A DNA stretch of 64,000 nucleotides from an uncultured Prevotellaceae bacterium. GTDB taxonomy: Bacteria; Bacteroidota; Bacteroidia; Bacteroidales; Bacteroidaceae. Shown here piece by piece: positions 1 through 7,843 of the stretch. How positions within the stretch are numbered: the first letter of the stretch is position 1; each line of letters starts with the position of its first letter. The position numbers and the translations under genes were made by a program. Location: the NCBI GenBank assembly GCA_902790625.1, contig CADASP010000005.1, positions 62,001 through 126,000 of the forward strand, read 5' to 3'. The notes beneath the pieces were generated by a model. That model had not been told where the DNA came from and did not search any database. It worked only from the letters and a program-made list of their open reading frames with translations.

Positions 1-1
1 C

Positions 2-1996
2 TCGATGAACGTGGAGCCTACCAACCGCGACCTCTGGGAGACCTATCTGCCCGCCTTCAAGGCGCTGGTGAAGAAAGGCGACGTGCGCGAGGTGATGTGC
101 GCCTACCAGCGCTTCGAGGGCAAGCCCTGCTGCGCCAGCGACCGGCTGCTCATCGACATCCTGCGCAACAAGTGGCACTACGACGCCATCGTGCTCACCG
201 ACTGCGATGCCATCAACAACTTCTTCAACCGTGGACAGCATGAGACCCACAAAGACCCGCTCAGCGCCACCGTCGACGCCGTGCTCAACGGCACCGACCT
301 GGAGTGCGGCAAGGTGATGATGAACCTGACCGACGGCCTGAAACAAGGCCTCATCAAGGAGAGCGACCTCGACGGCCACCTGCGCTACACCCTCAAGGGC
401 CGCTTCGAGCTGGGCATGTTCGACCCCGCCCAGTCGCTGCCCTGGGCCAAGCTCACCCCCGATGTCATCAGCAGCGAGAAGCACCACGCCCTGGCCATAC
501 AGGCTGCTCGCGAAGCCATGGTGCTGCTGGAGAACAACAACAACGCCCTGCCCCTCTCGAAGAGCATCAAGACGCTCGCCGTGCTGGGTCCTAACGCCGA
601 TGACATCGGTCTGCTCAACGGCAACTACGGCGGCACACCCACCAAGGCCCACCAGCACTCGCTGCTCGAAGGCATCAAGAACGCCGTGCCCGGTGCGAAG
701 ATTATCTACCAGAAGGCATGCGAACTGAACGACGAGTACACCACCGTGCACCACATCCAAGACTTCAACGGCGGCAGGGGTTTGTACATAGAATTCTGGA
801 ACAACAAAGACCTGGAGGGCGACCCCGTGAAGAGCGCCTACTATACCGAAGAGCTGAACTTCTCTACCTACGGAGCCTGGGGCTTCGCCGAGGGCGTCGA
901 CAACGACAACCTCTCCGTGCGCATCACTGGCAAGTACACGGCTACCTTCACCGGCGAGATGAAATACAATCTGATGACCGACAACGGCTACATCTTCAAG
1001 GTGAACGATCAGGTGGTCGAGGAGAACAAGGGCGGCGGCGGTGGCCGTCGTGGCTTCGGCTTCGGCAGAGGCCGTGGCGTGGAGTACAAGTCGTTCCCCG
1101 TGGAGCAGGGCAAGACCTACAACGTGGTGATAGAGTATCGCCGTGGCAACGGTCAGTTTGCCATGCTGCGCGGCGACATCTGCGAGCGCAAGCTCGCCGA
1201 CTTCACCGACTTGGCCAACGAGGTGAAGCAGGCCGATGCCATCATCATCATCGGCGGCATCAGCGCACGCATGGAAGGCGAGGGCGGCGACAAGCAGACC
1301 ATCGAGCTGCCCGTGGTGCAGCAGCTGCTGGTGAAGGCCATGCACAAGACGGGCCGTCCCGTCATCTTCGTCAACTGCTCCGGCTCGGCCATCGCCTTCG
1401 GCAGCGTGGAGGGTCAGTACGACGCCCTGCTGCAGGCCTGGTATCCCGGCGAGGGCGGCTCCGAGGCTTTGGCCGAGGTGCTCTTCGGCGACTACAACCC
1501 CGGCGGCAAGCTGCCCGTGACGTTCTACCGCTCGAACAACGACCTGCCCGACTTCCTCGACTACTCGATGAAGAACCGCACCTACCGCTACTTCACCGGC
1601 CAGCCGCAGTATGCCTTCGGCTACGGACTCTCCTACACCAACTTCCTGGTGGGCAAGGCCAAGCTCAGCGCCAAGAAGATGAAGAAGAACGGCAAGGTGA
1701 CCGTCAGCGTGCCCGTCACCAACACCGGCAAGCGCGAGGGCACCGAGACCGTGCAGGTCTACGTGAAGCGTCTCAACGACCCCGGCGCTCCCATCAAGGC
1801 GCTGAAGGGATTCCAGAAGCTCAGCCTGAAGGCCGGCGAGACAAAGACCGCCACCATCACCCTCGATGGCGAAGCCTTTGAATACTACGACGAGAAAATC
1901 GACGAGCTGAGCACCATGGCCGGCAGCTACAAGATTCTTTGCGGCACATCGTCGCTCGACCGCGACCTGCAGACCTTCGATTTCACCGTGAAGTGA
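2..1996 (+). CDS. GH3 beta-glycosidase with PA14 insert, 5' truncated
   Basis: C-terminal two thirds of a glycoside hydrolase family 3 enzyme (beta-glucosidase/beta-xylosidase type), which removes terminal sugars from plant oligosaccharides, probably in the periplasm. The frame is open at the window edge, so start and signal peptide lie upstream. VLTDCDAINNF carries the likely nucleophile Asp of the TIM-barrel domain. The second alpha/beta domain follows (LAVLGPNADD, IIIIGGISARMEGEGGD), interrupted by a PA14-like insert at about visible residues 240-400, as in many GH3 xylosidases. A C-terminal fibronectin-III-like domain (VTNTGKREGTETVQVYV) ends the protein. The PA14 part holds an unusual Gly/Arg-rich stretch (about 1028-1080). 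Exact substrate cannot be read. Confidence 0.93.
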   Translation, partial: SMNVEPTNRDLWETYLPAFKALVKKGDVREVMCAYQRFEGKPCCASDRLLIDILRNKWHYDAIVLTDCDAINNFFNRGQHETHKDPLSATVDAVLNGTDLECGKVMMNLTDGLKQGLIKESDLDGHLRYTLKGRFELGMFDPAQSLPWAKLTPDVISSEKHHALAIQAAREAMVLLENNNNALPLSKSIKTLAVLGPNADDIGLLNGNYGGTPTKAHQHSLLEGIKNAVPGAKIIYQKACELNDEYTTVHHIQDFNGGRGLYIEFWNNKDLEGDPVKSAYYTEELNFSTYGAWGFAEGVDNDNLSVRITGKYTATFTGEMKYNLMTDNGYIFKVNDQVVEENKGGGGGRRGFGFGRGRGVEYKSFPVEQGKTYNVVIEYRRGNGQFAMLRGDICERKLADFTDLANEVKQADAIIIIGGISARMEGEGGDKQTIELPVVQQLLVKAMHKTGRPVIFVNCSGSAIAFGSVEGQYDALLQAWYPGEGGSEALAEVLFGDYNPGGKLPVTFYRSNNDLPDFLDYSMKNRTYRYFTGQPQYAFGYGLSYTNFLVGKAKLSAKKMKKNGKVTVSVPVTNTGKREGTETVQVYVKRLNDPGAPIKALKGFQKLSLKAGETKTATITLDGEAFEYYDEKIDELSTMAGSYKILCGTSSLDRDLQTFDFTVK

Positions 1997-2033
1997 TGCT
2001 AAACGCAGCAGTTTGCATCTTTTAACTATCGCG

Positions 2034-2066
2034 TTGCCTACATTACCGAAATTCTTTATACCTTTG
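2034..2066 (+). promoter_or_regulatory. Bacteroidales-type promoter for nadK
   Basis: TTG at 2034-2036 and TAccTTTG at 2059-2066, 22 bp apart, fit the Bacteroidetes sigma-ABfr pattern with spacing one base long. The TTTG of the -7 box is also the foot of the hairpin at 2064-2101. Confidence 0.6.
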
Positions 2067-2108
2067 CAAGCTAACGCCCCCATGGGGTCGTTAGCTTGCA
2101 AGTTTTTT
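2064..2108 (+). terminator. Intrinsic terminator after GH3 / before nadK
   Basis: A 13-bp arm at 2064-2076 pairs perfectly with 2089-2101. The inner CCCC-AT-GGGG extends it, and TTTTTT follows at 2103-2108. It would stop transcripts from the GH3 gene, yet its left arm overlaps the promoter that probably drives nadK. Confidence 0.75.
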
Positions 2109-2129
2109 ATGACGAAACAAAGCGACAAG

Positions 2130-3029
2130 ATGACACGCACCCTCACCTTTGCCCTCTTTGGCAATGTGTATCAGAAAGAGAAGTCGGCAGCCGTGCGCCA
2201 TGTGCTGGCCTGTCTGCGCGAGCGCGGCGCCCACGTGCTGATGGAACGCGAGTATGCGCAGTTTGTGCATACGCAGGCACTCGTCGACATCGAGCCTGAG
2301 AACACGTTCAGCGGCGGCGACTTCACGGCCGACTTTGCCATCTCCATGGGTGGCGACGGCACACTGCTGCGCACGGCCAGCCTGGTGGGTGCCAAGCCCG
2401 TGCCCATCCTGGGCGTGAACATGGGGCGGCTGGGGTTCCTGGCCGATGTGAGCGCCAACGACTTTGCCTCAACCCTCGACGCCATCTATGCCGACGACTA
2501 CAGCGTGGAAGACCGCGCACTCATCAGCGTCAGCACCGAAGGCCATCGCATCGAGGGCTGCTGCTGCGCACTGAACGATGTGGCCATCCTGAAGCGCGAC
2601 ACCGCCTCGATGATCAGCATCCGCACCAGCATCGATGGCGAGCACCTGACCACCTATCAGGCCGACGGCCTCATCGTGTCGACGCCCACTGGCTCCACCG
2701 CCTATTCGCTCAGCAACGGCGGTCCCATCATCGTGCCGCGCACGGGTGTGCTGCTGCTCACCGCCGTGGCTCCCCACTCGCTCAACGTGCGCCCCATCGT
2801 CATCCCCGACTCTGCCCAGATAGAACTCACCGTGAGCAGCCGCAGCCACACCTTCCTTGTGGCCATCGACGGCCGTTCCTCCTCTCTGCCCGAGGGTGCC
2901 ACGCTGCGCCTCACGCGCGCGCCATATATGATAAAGGTGGTGAAGCGCGCCGGCACCCGCTACTTTGCCACCCTACGCGAGAAGATGATGTGGGGAGCCG
3001 ATGGGAGAAGCGTGAGAGGTGAGAAGTGA
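2130..3029 (+). CDS. nadK: NAD kinase
   Basis: ATP-dependent phosphorylation of NAD to NADP in the cytosol, the main NADP source. Family motifs are visible in order: GGDGTLLR near residue 75, NMGRLGFLA near 97, NDVAILKRD near 149, and the substrate loop ADGLIVSTPTGSTAYSLS. Length, 299 residues, is typical. The reading frame extends upstream, but the conserved start of Bacteroidales NadK aligns with MTRTLTFALFGNVYQ, so the ATG at 2130 is preferred; an ATG at 2109 is an alternative. The last codons (GRSVRGEK) are made by the GTGAGAG-type tandem repeat that continues into the intergenic gap, so the C-terminus is repeat-derived. Confidence 0.95.
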   Translation: MTRTLTFALFGNVYQKEKSAAVRHVLACLRERGAHVLMEREYAQFVHTQALVDIEPENTFSGGDFTADFAISMGGDGTLLRTASLVGAKPVPILGVNMGRLGFLADVSANDFASTLDAIYADDYSVEDRALISVSTEGHRIEGCCCALNDVAILKRDTASMISIRTSIDGEHLTTYQADGLIVSTPTGSTAYSLSNGGPIIVPRTGVLLLTAVAPHSLNVRPIVIPDSAQIELTVSSRSHTFLVAIDGRSSSLPEGATLRLTRAPYMIKVVKRAGTRYFATLREKMMWGADGRSVRGEK

Positions 3030-3086
3030 GAGGTGAGAGGTGAGAGAAGTGAAAAGTGATAAGTGAAAAGTGAAAAGTGAAAAGTA
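3010..3086 (+). repeat. GTGARRR short tandem repeat array
   Basis: Imperfect copies of GTGAGAG, then GTGAAAA, run from the last codons of nadK into the gap. The same family recurs near 18510-18540, at 31404-31492 and inside murF-alr at 49544-49582. Confidence 0.85.
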
Positions 3087-3102
3087 TGAGATGATATTTG
3101 TG

Positions 3103-3165
3103 TCTAAAGTCTAAAGTCTATAGTCTAAAGTCTACAGTCTACAGTCTATAGTCTATAGTCTAAAG
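3103..3165 (+). repeat. Nine tandem TCTAWAG/TCTACAG heptamers
   Basis: Nine exact-length 7-bp units with the fifth base A, T or C, ending 33 bp before the GTG start of the ABC exporter. No promoter is seen between array and gene. Confidence 0.95.
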
Positions 3166-3198
3166 TCCACCATCTATCGTCAAAACCTATAGTCGAAA

Positions 3199-4881
3199 GT
3201 GAATCTGAGGAAACTTTTTCAGCTCCCCGAAAGCCGCTACTCCTGGCGCGTGATTGCCCGCTGGCTGTGGCACGCCCTGAAAGGCAACCGTCTGCAGGCA
3301 TGTCTCAACGCCGGCATCGGACTGGTGGGTGTGTTGCTCAGCCTGTCGACGGTGTGGGCCATGCAGAATGCCATCGACACCGCCTCTGGCTTGCGTTCCG
3401 GCTCCATCTACCTCGCCGTCGGCATCATGTCCATCATCTTCTTGGCAGAGTTTGGCGTAGGCATCAGTCGCGTGTGGATTCGCAATATCCTCGGTGTCAA
3501 AGCCCAGAACCGCATGCAGCAGCAGCTGGTGGACCGCATGATGCGCCAGCAATGGCGTGGGCGCGAGGCCATGCACTCTGGCGACATCATCAACCGCTTG
3601 GAGGAAGACGTGAAGCAGGTGGTGACGTTCCTCACCGAGACGCTGCCGTCGGTGCTCTCCACGGTGGGCTTGTTCATCGGAGCCTTCGTCTATCTGCTGC
3701 GCCTCGACGTGTGGCTGGCCTGCATCACCGTGTTCATCCTGCCCACCTTTGCCGCCCTGAGCCGCATCTACATCGCCCACATGCGCCGCTACTCGCACAT
3801 GGTGCGCCAGACCGACAGCAAGATACAGAGTCTGCTCACTGAGATTATGCAGCACCGCATGCTGGTGAAGACCATGGAGGCCGAGGGTCAGATGCTGCAG
3901 CGCTTAGACAGCTCTCAGCAGACGTTGCGCGGCTGGGTTCGCCAGCGCACCTTCTTCAGCCTGGCCAGCAACCTCTTGCTCAACCTGGGCTTCACGCTGG
4001 GCTATCTCGTGGCCTTCCTCTGGGGAGCCTTGCGCCTGCATGCCGGCACGCTCAGCTTCGGTGGCATGACCGCCTTCCTGCAACTGGTCTATCGCATACA
4101 AGGGCCTGCCCGCGACATCGCCCGCCTGGCCCCCGCCTTCGTCAACGTGTTCACCGCCACCGAGCGACTGATGGAGCTGGAGGCCGCGCCCGACGAGGAG
4201 CAGGGCGAGCCGCAGATGATGGACGCGCCGTGCGGCATCCGCTTCGAGGGGGTGACGTTCAACTATGGTGCCCCCGGCCAGCTGCCCACCATGCAGAACC
4301 AGTCGCTCGACTTCCGCCCCGGCACATGCACCGCCATCATGGGACACACAGGGTCGGGCAAGACCACGCTCATACGCTTGCTGCTGGCCCTGATTCAGCC
4401 ACAGCAGGGACACATCTTTATATATAGTGGCACCAACAAGGACGAGAGCGAGGAGCTGGCCCCACGCCATCGCTGCAACTTTGTGTATGTGCCGCAGGGC
4501 AACACGCTGCTCAGCGGCACACTGCGCGAGAACCTGCTATTAGGCAACCCGGAGGCCACCGAGGAGCAGATGCGCGAGGTGCTGCACCTGGCATGCGCCG
4601 AGTTTGTCGACGACTTGCCACAGGGCCTCGACACCCAGTTCTCCGAGCAGGGAGGCGGCTTGAGCGAGGGCCAGGCGCAACGCCTGTCGATAGCCCGCGC
4701 ACTGCTGCGGCCTGGCAGCATCATGCTACTCGACGAGGCCACCAGCGCCCTCGATGCCAACACAGAGCAGCGCGTGCTGAAGAACATTCTGGGCCAAGGG
4801 CAGCAGCGCACCGTCATCATCGTGACGCACCGCAAGGCCGCCATCGACTATTGCTCCGAGGTCGTCAACATCGGCAGCTGA
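3199..4881 (+). CDS. MsbA-like ABC exporter (fused TMD-NBD)
   Basis: Half-transporter of the ABC exporter superfamily, expected to form a homodimer in the inner membrane; substrate (lipid, peptide or drug) is unknown. Residues about 20-310 form the six-helix type-1 transmembrane domain. The nucleotide-binding domain follows with Walker A GHTGSGKTT near 381, Q-loop YVPQGNTLLSG, signature LSEGQAQRLSIA near 487, Walker B IMLLDEATSALD and H-loop VTHR. The signature has Glu in place of the second Gly of LSGGQ, a common variant. The start appears to be the GTG at 3199, since no ATG gives a complete N-terminus. The unusual start and the heptamer array just upstream could affect expression. Confidence 0.9.
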   Translation: MNLRKLFQLPESRYSWRVIARWLWHALKGNRLQACLNAGIGLVGVLLSLSTVWAMQNAIDTASGLRSGSIYLAVGIMSIIFLAEFGVGISRVWIRNILGVKAQNRMQQQLVDRMMRQQWRGREAMHSGDIINRLEEDVKQVVTFLTETLPSVLSTVGLFIGAFVYLLRLDVWLACITVFILPTFAALSRIYIAHMRRYSHMVRQTDSKIQSLLTEIMQHRMLVKTMEAEGQMLQRLDSSQQTLRGWVRQRTFFSLASNLLLNLGFTLGYLVAFLWGALRLHAGTLSFGGMTAFLQLVYRIQGPARDIARLAPAFVNVFTATERLMELEAAPDEEQGEPQMMDAPCGIRFEGVTFNYGAPGQLPTMQNQSLDFRPGTCTAIMGHTGSGKTTLIRLLLALIQPQQGHIFIYSGTNKDESEELAPRHRCNFVYVPQGNTLLSGTLRENLLLGNPEATEEQMREVLHLACAEFVDDLPQGLDTQFSEQGGGLSEGQAQRLSIARALLRPGSIMLLDEATSALDANTEQRVLKNILGQGQQRTVIIVTHRKAAIDYCSEVVNIGS

Positions 4882-5291
4882 AGCATCTACAGATGTGTCC
4901 ACTCCGAAAACAAATATTTTCGCGAAAGACGACGCACCCCTTCCCCTCCTTTCAACTACTTTATACTCATAGAAAGTCTATACAAGCCCCCTCCCTTGGG
5001 GAGGGGCTGGGGGTGGGTGTCAGGGTTTCTTGCTTTGCAAGCGTCCTTCGGCCGAGCGGGGGTCTATCGCCTGAACTCCTGCAACTCCAAATCATTTCTA
5101 TAAATGAGTCCACTCCGAAAACCATTATTGTCGCGAAAGTCGGCGCAGCAGCTCCCCTCCCCTCCGCTCGGCGACGAAGGAGACGCTTGCTACCGAAGGG
5201 ACGCAAGAAGGGGAGGGGAACGGCTGCGCATTGTTTTTGGGTTGTTTTTTAGTGGAAAAGGGTTTTCGGAGTGTACTCATAAATAATGTAG
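4882..5291. other. Gene-free, repeat-rich region
   Basis: No credible gene. It holds a solo end of a MITE-like element (4896-4936), a GC-rich palindrome near 4985-5012, a TTGCTTTGCAAGC motif shared with the element at 39743-40010, and the MITE-like element at 5100-5284. Confidence 0.8.
5100..5284. mobile_element. MITE-like element with 24-bp inverted ends
   Basis: Ends at 5100-5123 and 5261-5284 match as inverted repeats at 21 of 24 positions. The 185-bp interior encodes no protein and has a second inverted pair around GGGAGGGG. A direct partial copy of the left end and adjacent sequence lies at 4896-4936, suggesting nested or repeated insertion. Confidence 0.7.
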
Positions 5292-5517
5292 GCTAAAAAA
5301 AGTGATGACATTCAGGTGAGCATGGTTGATGACGAGCGAAATGGGGTGCATCTAAGGGAGACGGCGCACGACAAACAGGGAGCGGGAGGCACCGCAGAGG
5401 GAAAAGGGGCATGGTTTTTAGGTTGGCAGCGGGCGGGGACATGATTGGCAGCGGCCGCTGCCAATGATGGCAGCGAACGCCGCCACGAATGGCAGCGGCC
5501 GCTGCCAACCGAAATTT
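5292..5517 (+). repeat. Dispersed intergenic repeat, copy 1 of 3
   Basis: About 226 bp, nearly identical to 36237-36528 and 50141-50442. It contains the 16-bp palindrome GGCAGCGGCCGCTGCC twice and a highly conserved core near 5336-5440. It lies upstream of the promoter of the ABC operon at 5755, in the same orientation as that operon. Confidence 0.93.
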
Positions 5518-5522
5518 CGCCG

Positions 5523-5544
5523 CTTTTCAAAAAGTCGCGCTCCA
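5523..5544 (+). repeat. Short dispersed repeat TTTTCAAAAAGTCGCGCTCC
   Basis: Copies occur at 21143-21164 and, inverted then direct, at 57464-57487 and 57497-57516. Here it directly follows copy 1 of the large repeat. Confidence 0.85.
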
Positions 5545-5672
5545 TAATGCAGGAGGTGCCGTTTCATATTGTTTTCATCGCTTTTTCGACGCATAATGGA
5601 CTCAAAAGAAGCCACAAAAGCCACCTCAAGGTTAAAAAAAGGTTAAACAAATGCACTTTCCTTTCGTTTTTC

Positions 5673-5703
5673 TTGGTGGGAACCCAAAATCTACCTACCT
5701 TTG
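5673..5703 (+). promoter_or_regulatory. Promoter of the ABC/GntR operon
   Basis: TTG at 5673-5675, 20 bp, then TAccTTTG at 5696-5703, 51 bp upstream of the ATG at 5755. A good match to the Bacteroidales consensus. Confidence 0.75.
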
Positions 5704-5754
5704 CAGTGTACTATTAGACTATTACACTAATAAACTATAAAACGAACGTAAAAA

Positions 5755-6576
5755 ATGATTCAGATTCAAAACATCAACTACCGCTACCCCGGCCAGAAAG
5801 AGCCGGTGTTCAGCGACTTCAGCCTGGAGCTCACCGAGAACCGCATCTACGGTCTGCTGGGCAAGAACGGAACGGGCAAGAGCACGCTCCTCTATCTCAT
5901 TGCGGGTCTGCTCCGCCCGAAGGCAGGCACCGTGAGCTATGATGGCGTTGAGACCTACAAGCGCCAGGCCGAGGTGCTGGGCGACATGTTTCTCGTTTCC
6001 GAGGAGTTCGTATTGCCCAACCTTTCGCTCGACAGCTACCTGCAGCTCCTGCTGCCCTTCTACCCCCGATTCAGCCACACCACGCTCTACCATTGCTTAG
6101 AAGCCTTCGAGCTGCCAAAGCAACTGCACCTGAACCAGTTGTCGATGGGTCAGAAGAAGAAGGTGTTCATGAGCATTGCCCTGGCCGCCAACACCAAGCT
6201 GCTGCTGATGGACGAGCCTACCAACGGCATGGACATCCCCTCGAAGAGCCAGTTTCGCAAGGTGGTGGCCGAGTGCATGAACGACGACCGCACCATCATC
6301 ATCAGCACCCATCAAGTGCACGACGTGGAGCAGCTGCTCGACCACATCCTCATCCTCTCTGAGCGCGAGATGCTGCTCAATGCCTCCATGGCCGACCTGA
6401 CTGACCGCTACGTCTTCGAGGTGCGCACACCAGGCCAGCTCGACGACACCATCATCTATGCCGAGCCATCGCTGCAAGGCAACATGGTGATGGCACGCCG
6501 CGACCCAGGACAGGCCGAGACCATCGTGAATTTGGAACTATTGTTTAACGCCGTAACGAAAGGACTTGTAAAATGA
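5755..6576 (+). CDS. ABC transporter ATP-binding protein (YtrB-like)
   Basis: Cytoplasmic ATPase that powers the permease encoded next. Walker A GKNGTGKST near residue 36, signature LSMGQKKKV near 129, Walker B LLLMDEPTNGMD and H-loop STHQVHD are all present; length 273 aa. The stop overlaps the permease start by 4 bp (ATGA), indicating translational coupling. Together with the downstream permease and the GntR/YtrA-type regulator it resembles the Bacillus ytr cell-wall-stress transporter and other small-GntR-linked ABC-2 systems. That comparison is by family and gene order; the substrate is unknown. Confidence 0.9.
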   Translation: MIQIQNINYRYPGQKEPVFSDFSLELTENRIYGLLGKNGTGKSTLLYLIAGLLRPKAGTVSYDGVETYKRQAEVLGDMFLVSEEFVLPNLSLDSYLQLLLPFYPRFSHTTLYHCLEAFELPKQLHLNQLSMGQKKKVFMSIALAANTKLLLMDEPTNGMDIPSKSQFRKVVAECMNDDRTIIISTHQVHDVEQLLDHILILSEREMLLNASMADLTDRYVFEVRTPGQLDDTIIYAEPSLQGNMVMARRDPGQAETIVNLELLFNAVTKGLVK

Positions 6577-7394
6577 AAAAGACATTCGATATCAACCGCT
6601 TCTGGCAGGTGCTGAAATACACCATCGTCTCTGAGAAGAAGAGCATCATCACGGCCGCCGTCGCCTTCCTGGCCGCTTTCCTGGCCATCCAGCTGTTTGC
6701 CTGCTTCACCATCTTCGACATCTCGCATGGGCTGGGTCCCGGTGCCACCTTCGCCGGCATGATGGTGTGCAACGTCATCATGGGCGTCATGATGCTCTAT
6801 TATGCCAGTGGCATACTGGGCAATGCCAGGACCAGCCAGCAGCGTGTCACCGCACTGATGCTGCCCGCCTCGAACGTTGAGAAATTCCTGGCCCGGCTCA
6901 TCTATTGCTGCATCCTCATGCCTGTGCTCATCTTTGCTGCCGCCTATGCCGCCACCGGCCTACGCGTGCTCTTAGAGATGATTGCTGGCCACGACGACAT
7001 CACCAAGGGCTTCTCGCTCATCTTGGGCGGCGGAATGGAGGAGATGGCCAAGACCCTGGTGTTCAGCACCTTCTTCGACATATCGCAGACATGCTTCAAC
7101 TTCAGCATCTTTGTGCTCGGCGGCGTGTTCTTCCACCAGCGTCCCTTCGTCTGGACAACGGTAACGGTGGTGGCGGGCAGCATCCTGCTCTCCACACTGT
7201 TGTACTATATCGGCGTGATGATTGGCGAGGACAACTTGAAGGACTTCTTCCATCACTTCAAGGGCATGACGTTCGAGACCTTCGACCTCATCATGAGCAT
7301 TATCTTCACAGCGCTCACCATTATCAACATCTGGCTCAGCTATTGGCTCTACCGTCGCTTGCAGGTGGTGCAGCATAAATGGTTCAATGTATGA
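6573..7394 (+). CDS. ABC-2 type permease subunit
   Basis: Integral membrane protein, 273 aa, with about six hydrophobic segments (roughly residues 25-50, 55-80, 105-130, 155-180, 185-210 and 235-262). No enzymatic motif is visible. It sits between an ABC ATPase (4-bp overlap upstream) and a GntR regulator (overlap downstream), so it is most likely the transmembrane half of that ABC system. Sequence alone does not tell import from export; ABC-2-like architecture suggests export or membrane remodelling. Confidence 0.82.
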   Translation: MKKTFDINRFWQVLKYTIVSEKKSIITAAVAFLAAFLAIQLFACFTIFDISHGLGPGATFAGMMVCNVIMGVMMLYYASGILGNARTSQQRVTALMLPASNVEKFLARLIYCCILMPVLIFAAAYAATGLRVLLEMIAGHDDITKGFSLILGGGMEEMAKTLVFSTFFDISQTCFNFSIFVLGGVFFHQRPFVWTTVTVVAGSILLSTLLYYIGVMIGEDNLKDFFHHFKGMTFETFDLIMSIIFTALTIINIWLSYWLYRRLQVVQHKWFNV

Positions 7395-7747
7395 TGTTCA
7401 CCAACGACAAACCCATCTTCCAGCAGATGGCCGACCGCCTGTGCGACGAAATCCTGGCGCTGACCTATCAGGACGACGACCGCATCCCGTCGGTGCGCGA
7501 GTATGCCGTGATGCTGGAGGTGAACACGAACACCGCCGTGAAGGCCTACGAGCAGCTCGCACGCGAGAACATTATATATAATAAGCGCGGCATGGGCTAC
7601 TACGTCACCCCCGGTGCACGCGAGCAGATTCTTCAGGAGCGCCGCAAGGCGTTCCTGGAGCAGACGCTCCCCGAACTATTCCGACAGATGCGCCTGCTGG
7701 GCTTAGAATTGAAGGATGTGGAGGATGCGTGGGCAGAAAATGGATGA
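7391..7747 (+). CDS. GntR-family regulator, YtrA subfamily
   Basis: Short one-domain GntR protein (118 aa from this start). The winged-helix motif is clear: PIFQQMADRLCDEI, IPSVREYAVMLEVNTNTAVKAYEQL, then the wing NKRGMGYYVTPGAR. There is only a short C-terminal helix and no effector domain, which defines the YtrA class. The ATG at 7391 overlaps the permease stop (ATGA); an ATG at 7379 would add four residues and the one at 7394 would remove one. It probably represses its own operon from the promoter at 5673-5703, by analogy with YtrA. It may also act on the efflux operon beginning 97 bp downstream, which is a guess. Confidence 0.88.
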   Translation: MMFTNDKPIFQQMADRLCDEILALTYQDDDRIPSVREYAVMLEVNTNTAVKAYEQLARENIIYNKRGMGYYVTPGAREQILQERRKAFLEQTLPELFRQMRLLGLELKDVEDAWAENG

Positions 7748-7817
7748 TTTTTTGACAAAATACGCTAATAATTCATATTTCTTTCCAAAAAACAACGGAA
7801 GAATTGTAATTTCTTTC

Positions 7818-7825
7818 TACCTTTG
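7818..7825 (+). promoter_or_regulatory. -7 element before the MacB-type operon
   Basis: TAccTTTG 18 bp before the ATG at 7844. No convincing TTTG lies 19-21 bp upstream. The very short leader is notable. Confidence 0.5.
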
Positions 7826-7843
7826 CGCGTCAAATCAAATGAT

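Noticed and set aside
3103..3165. CRISPR-like array of short repeats
   Set aside because: Units are 7 bp with no spacers, and there are no cas genes in the window.
5100..5284. Insertion sequence
   Set aside because: Only 185 bp with inverted ends and no transposase; treated as MITE-like.
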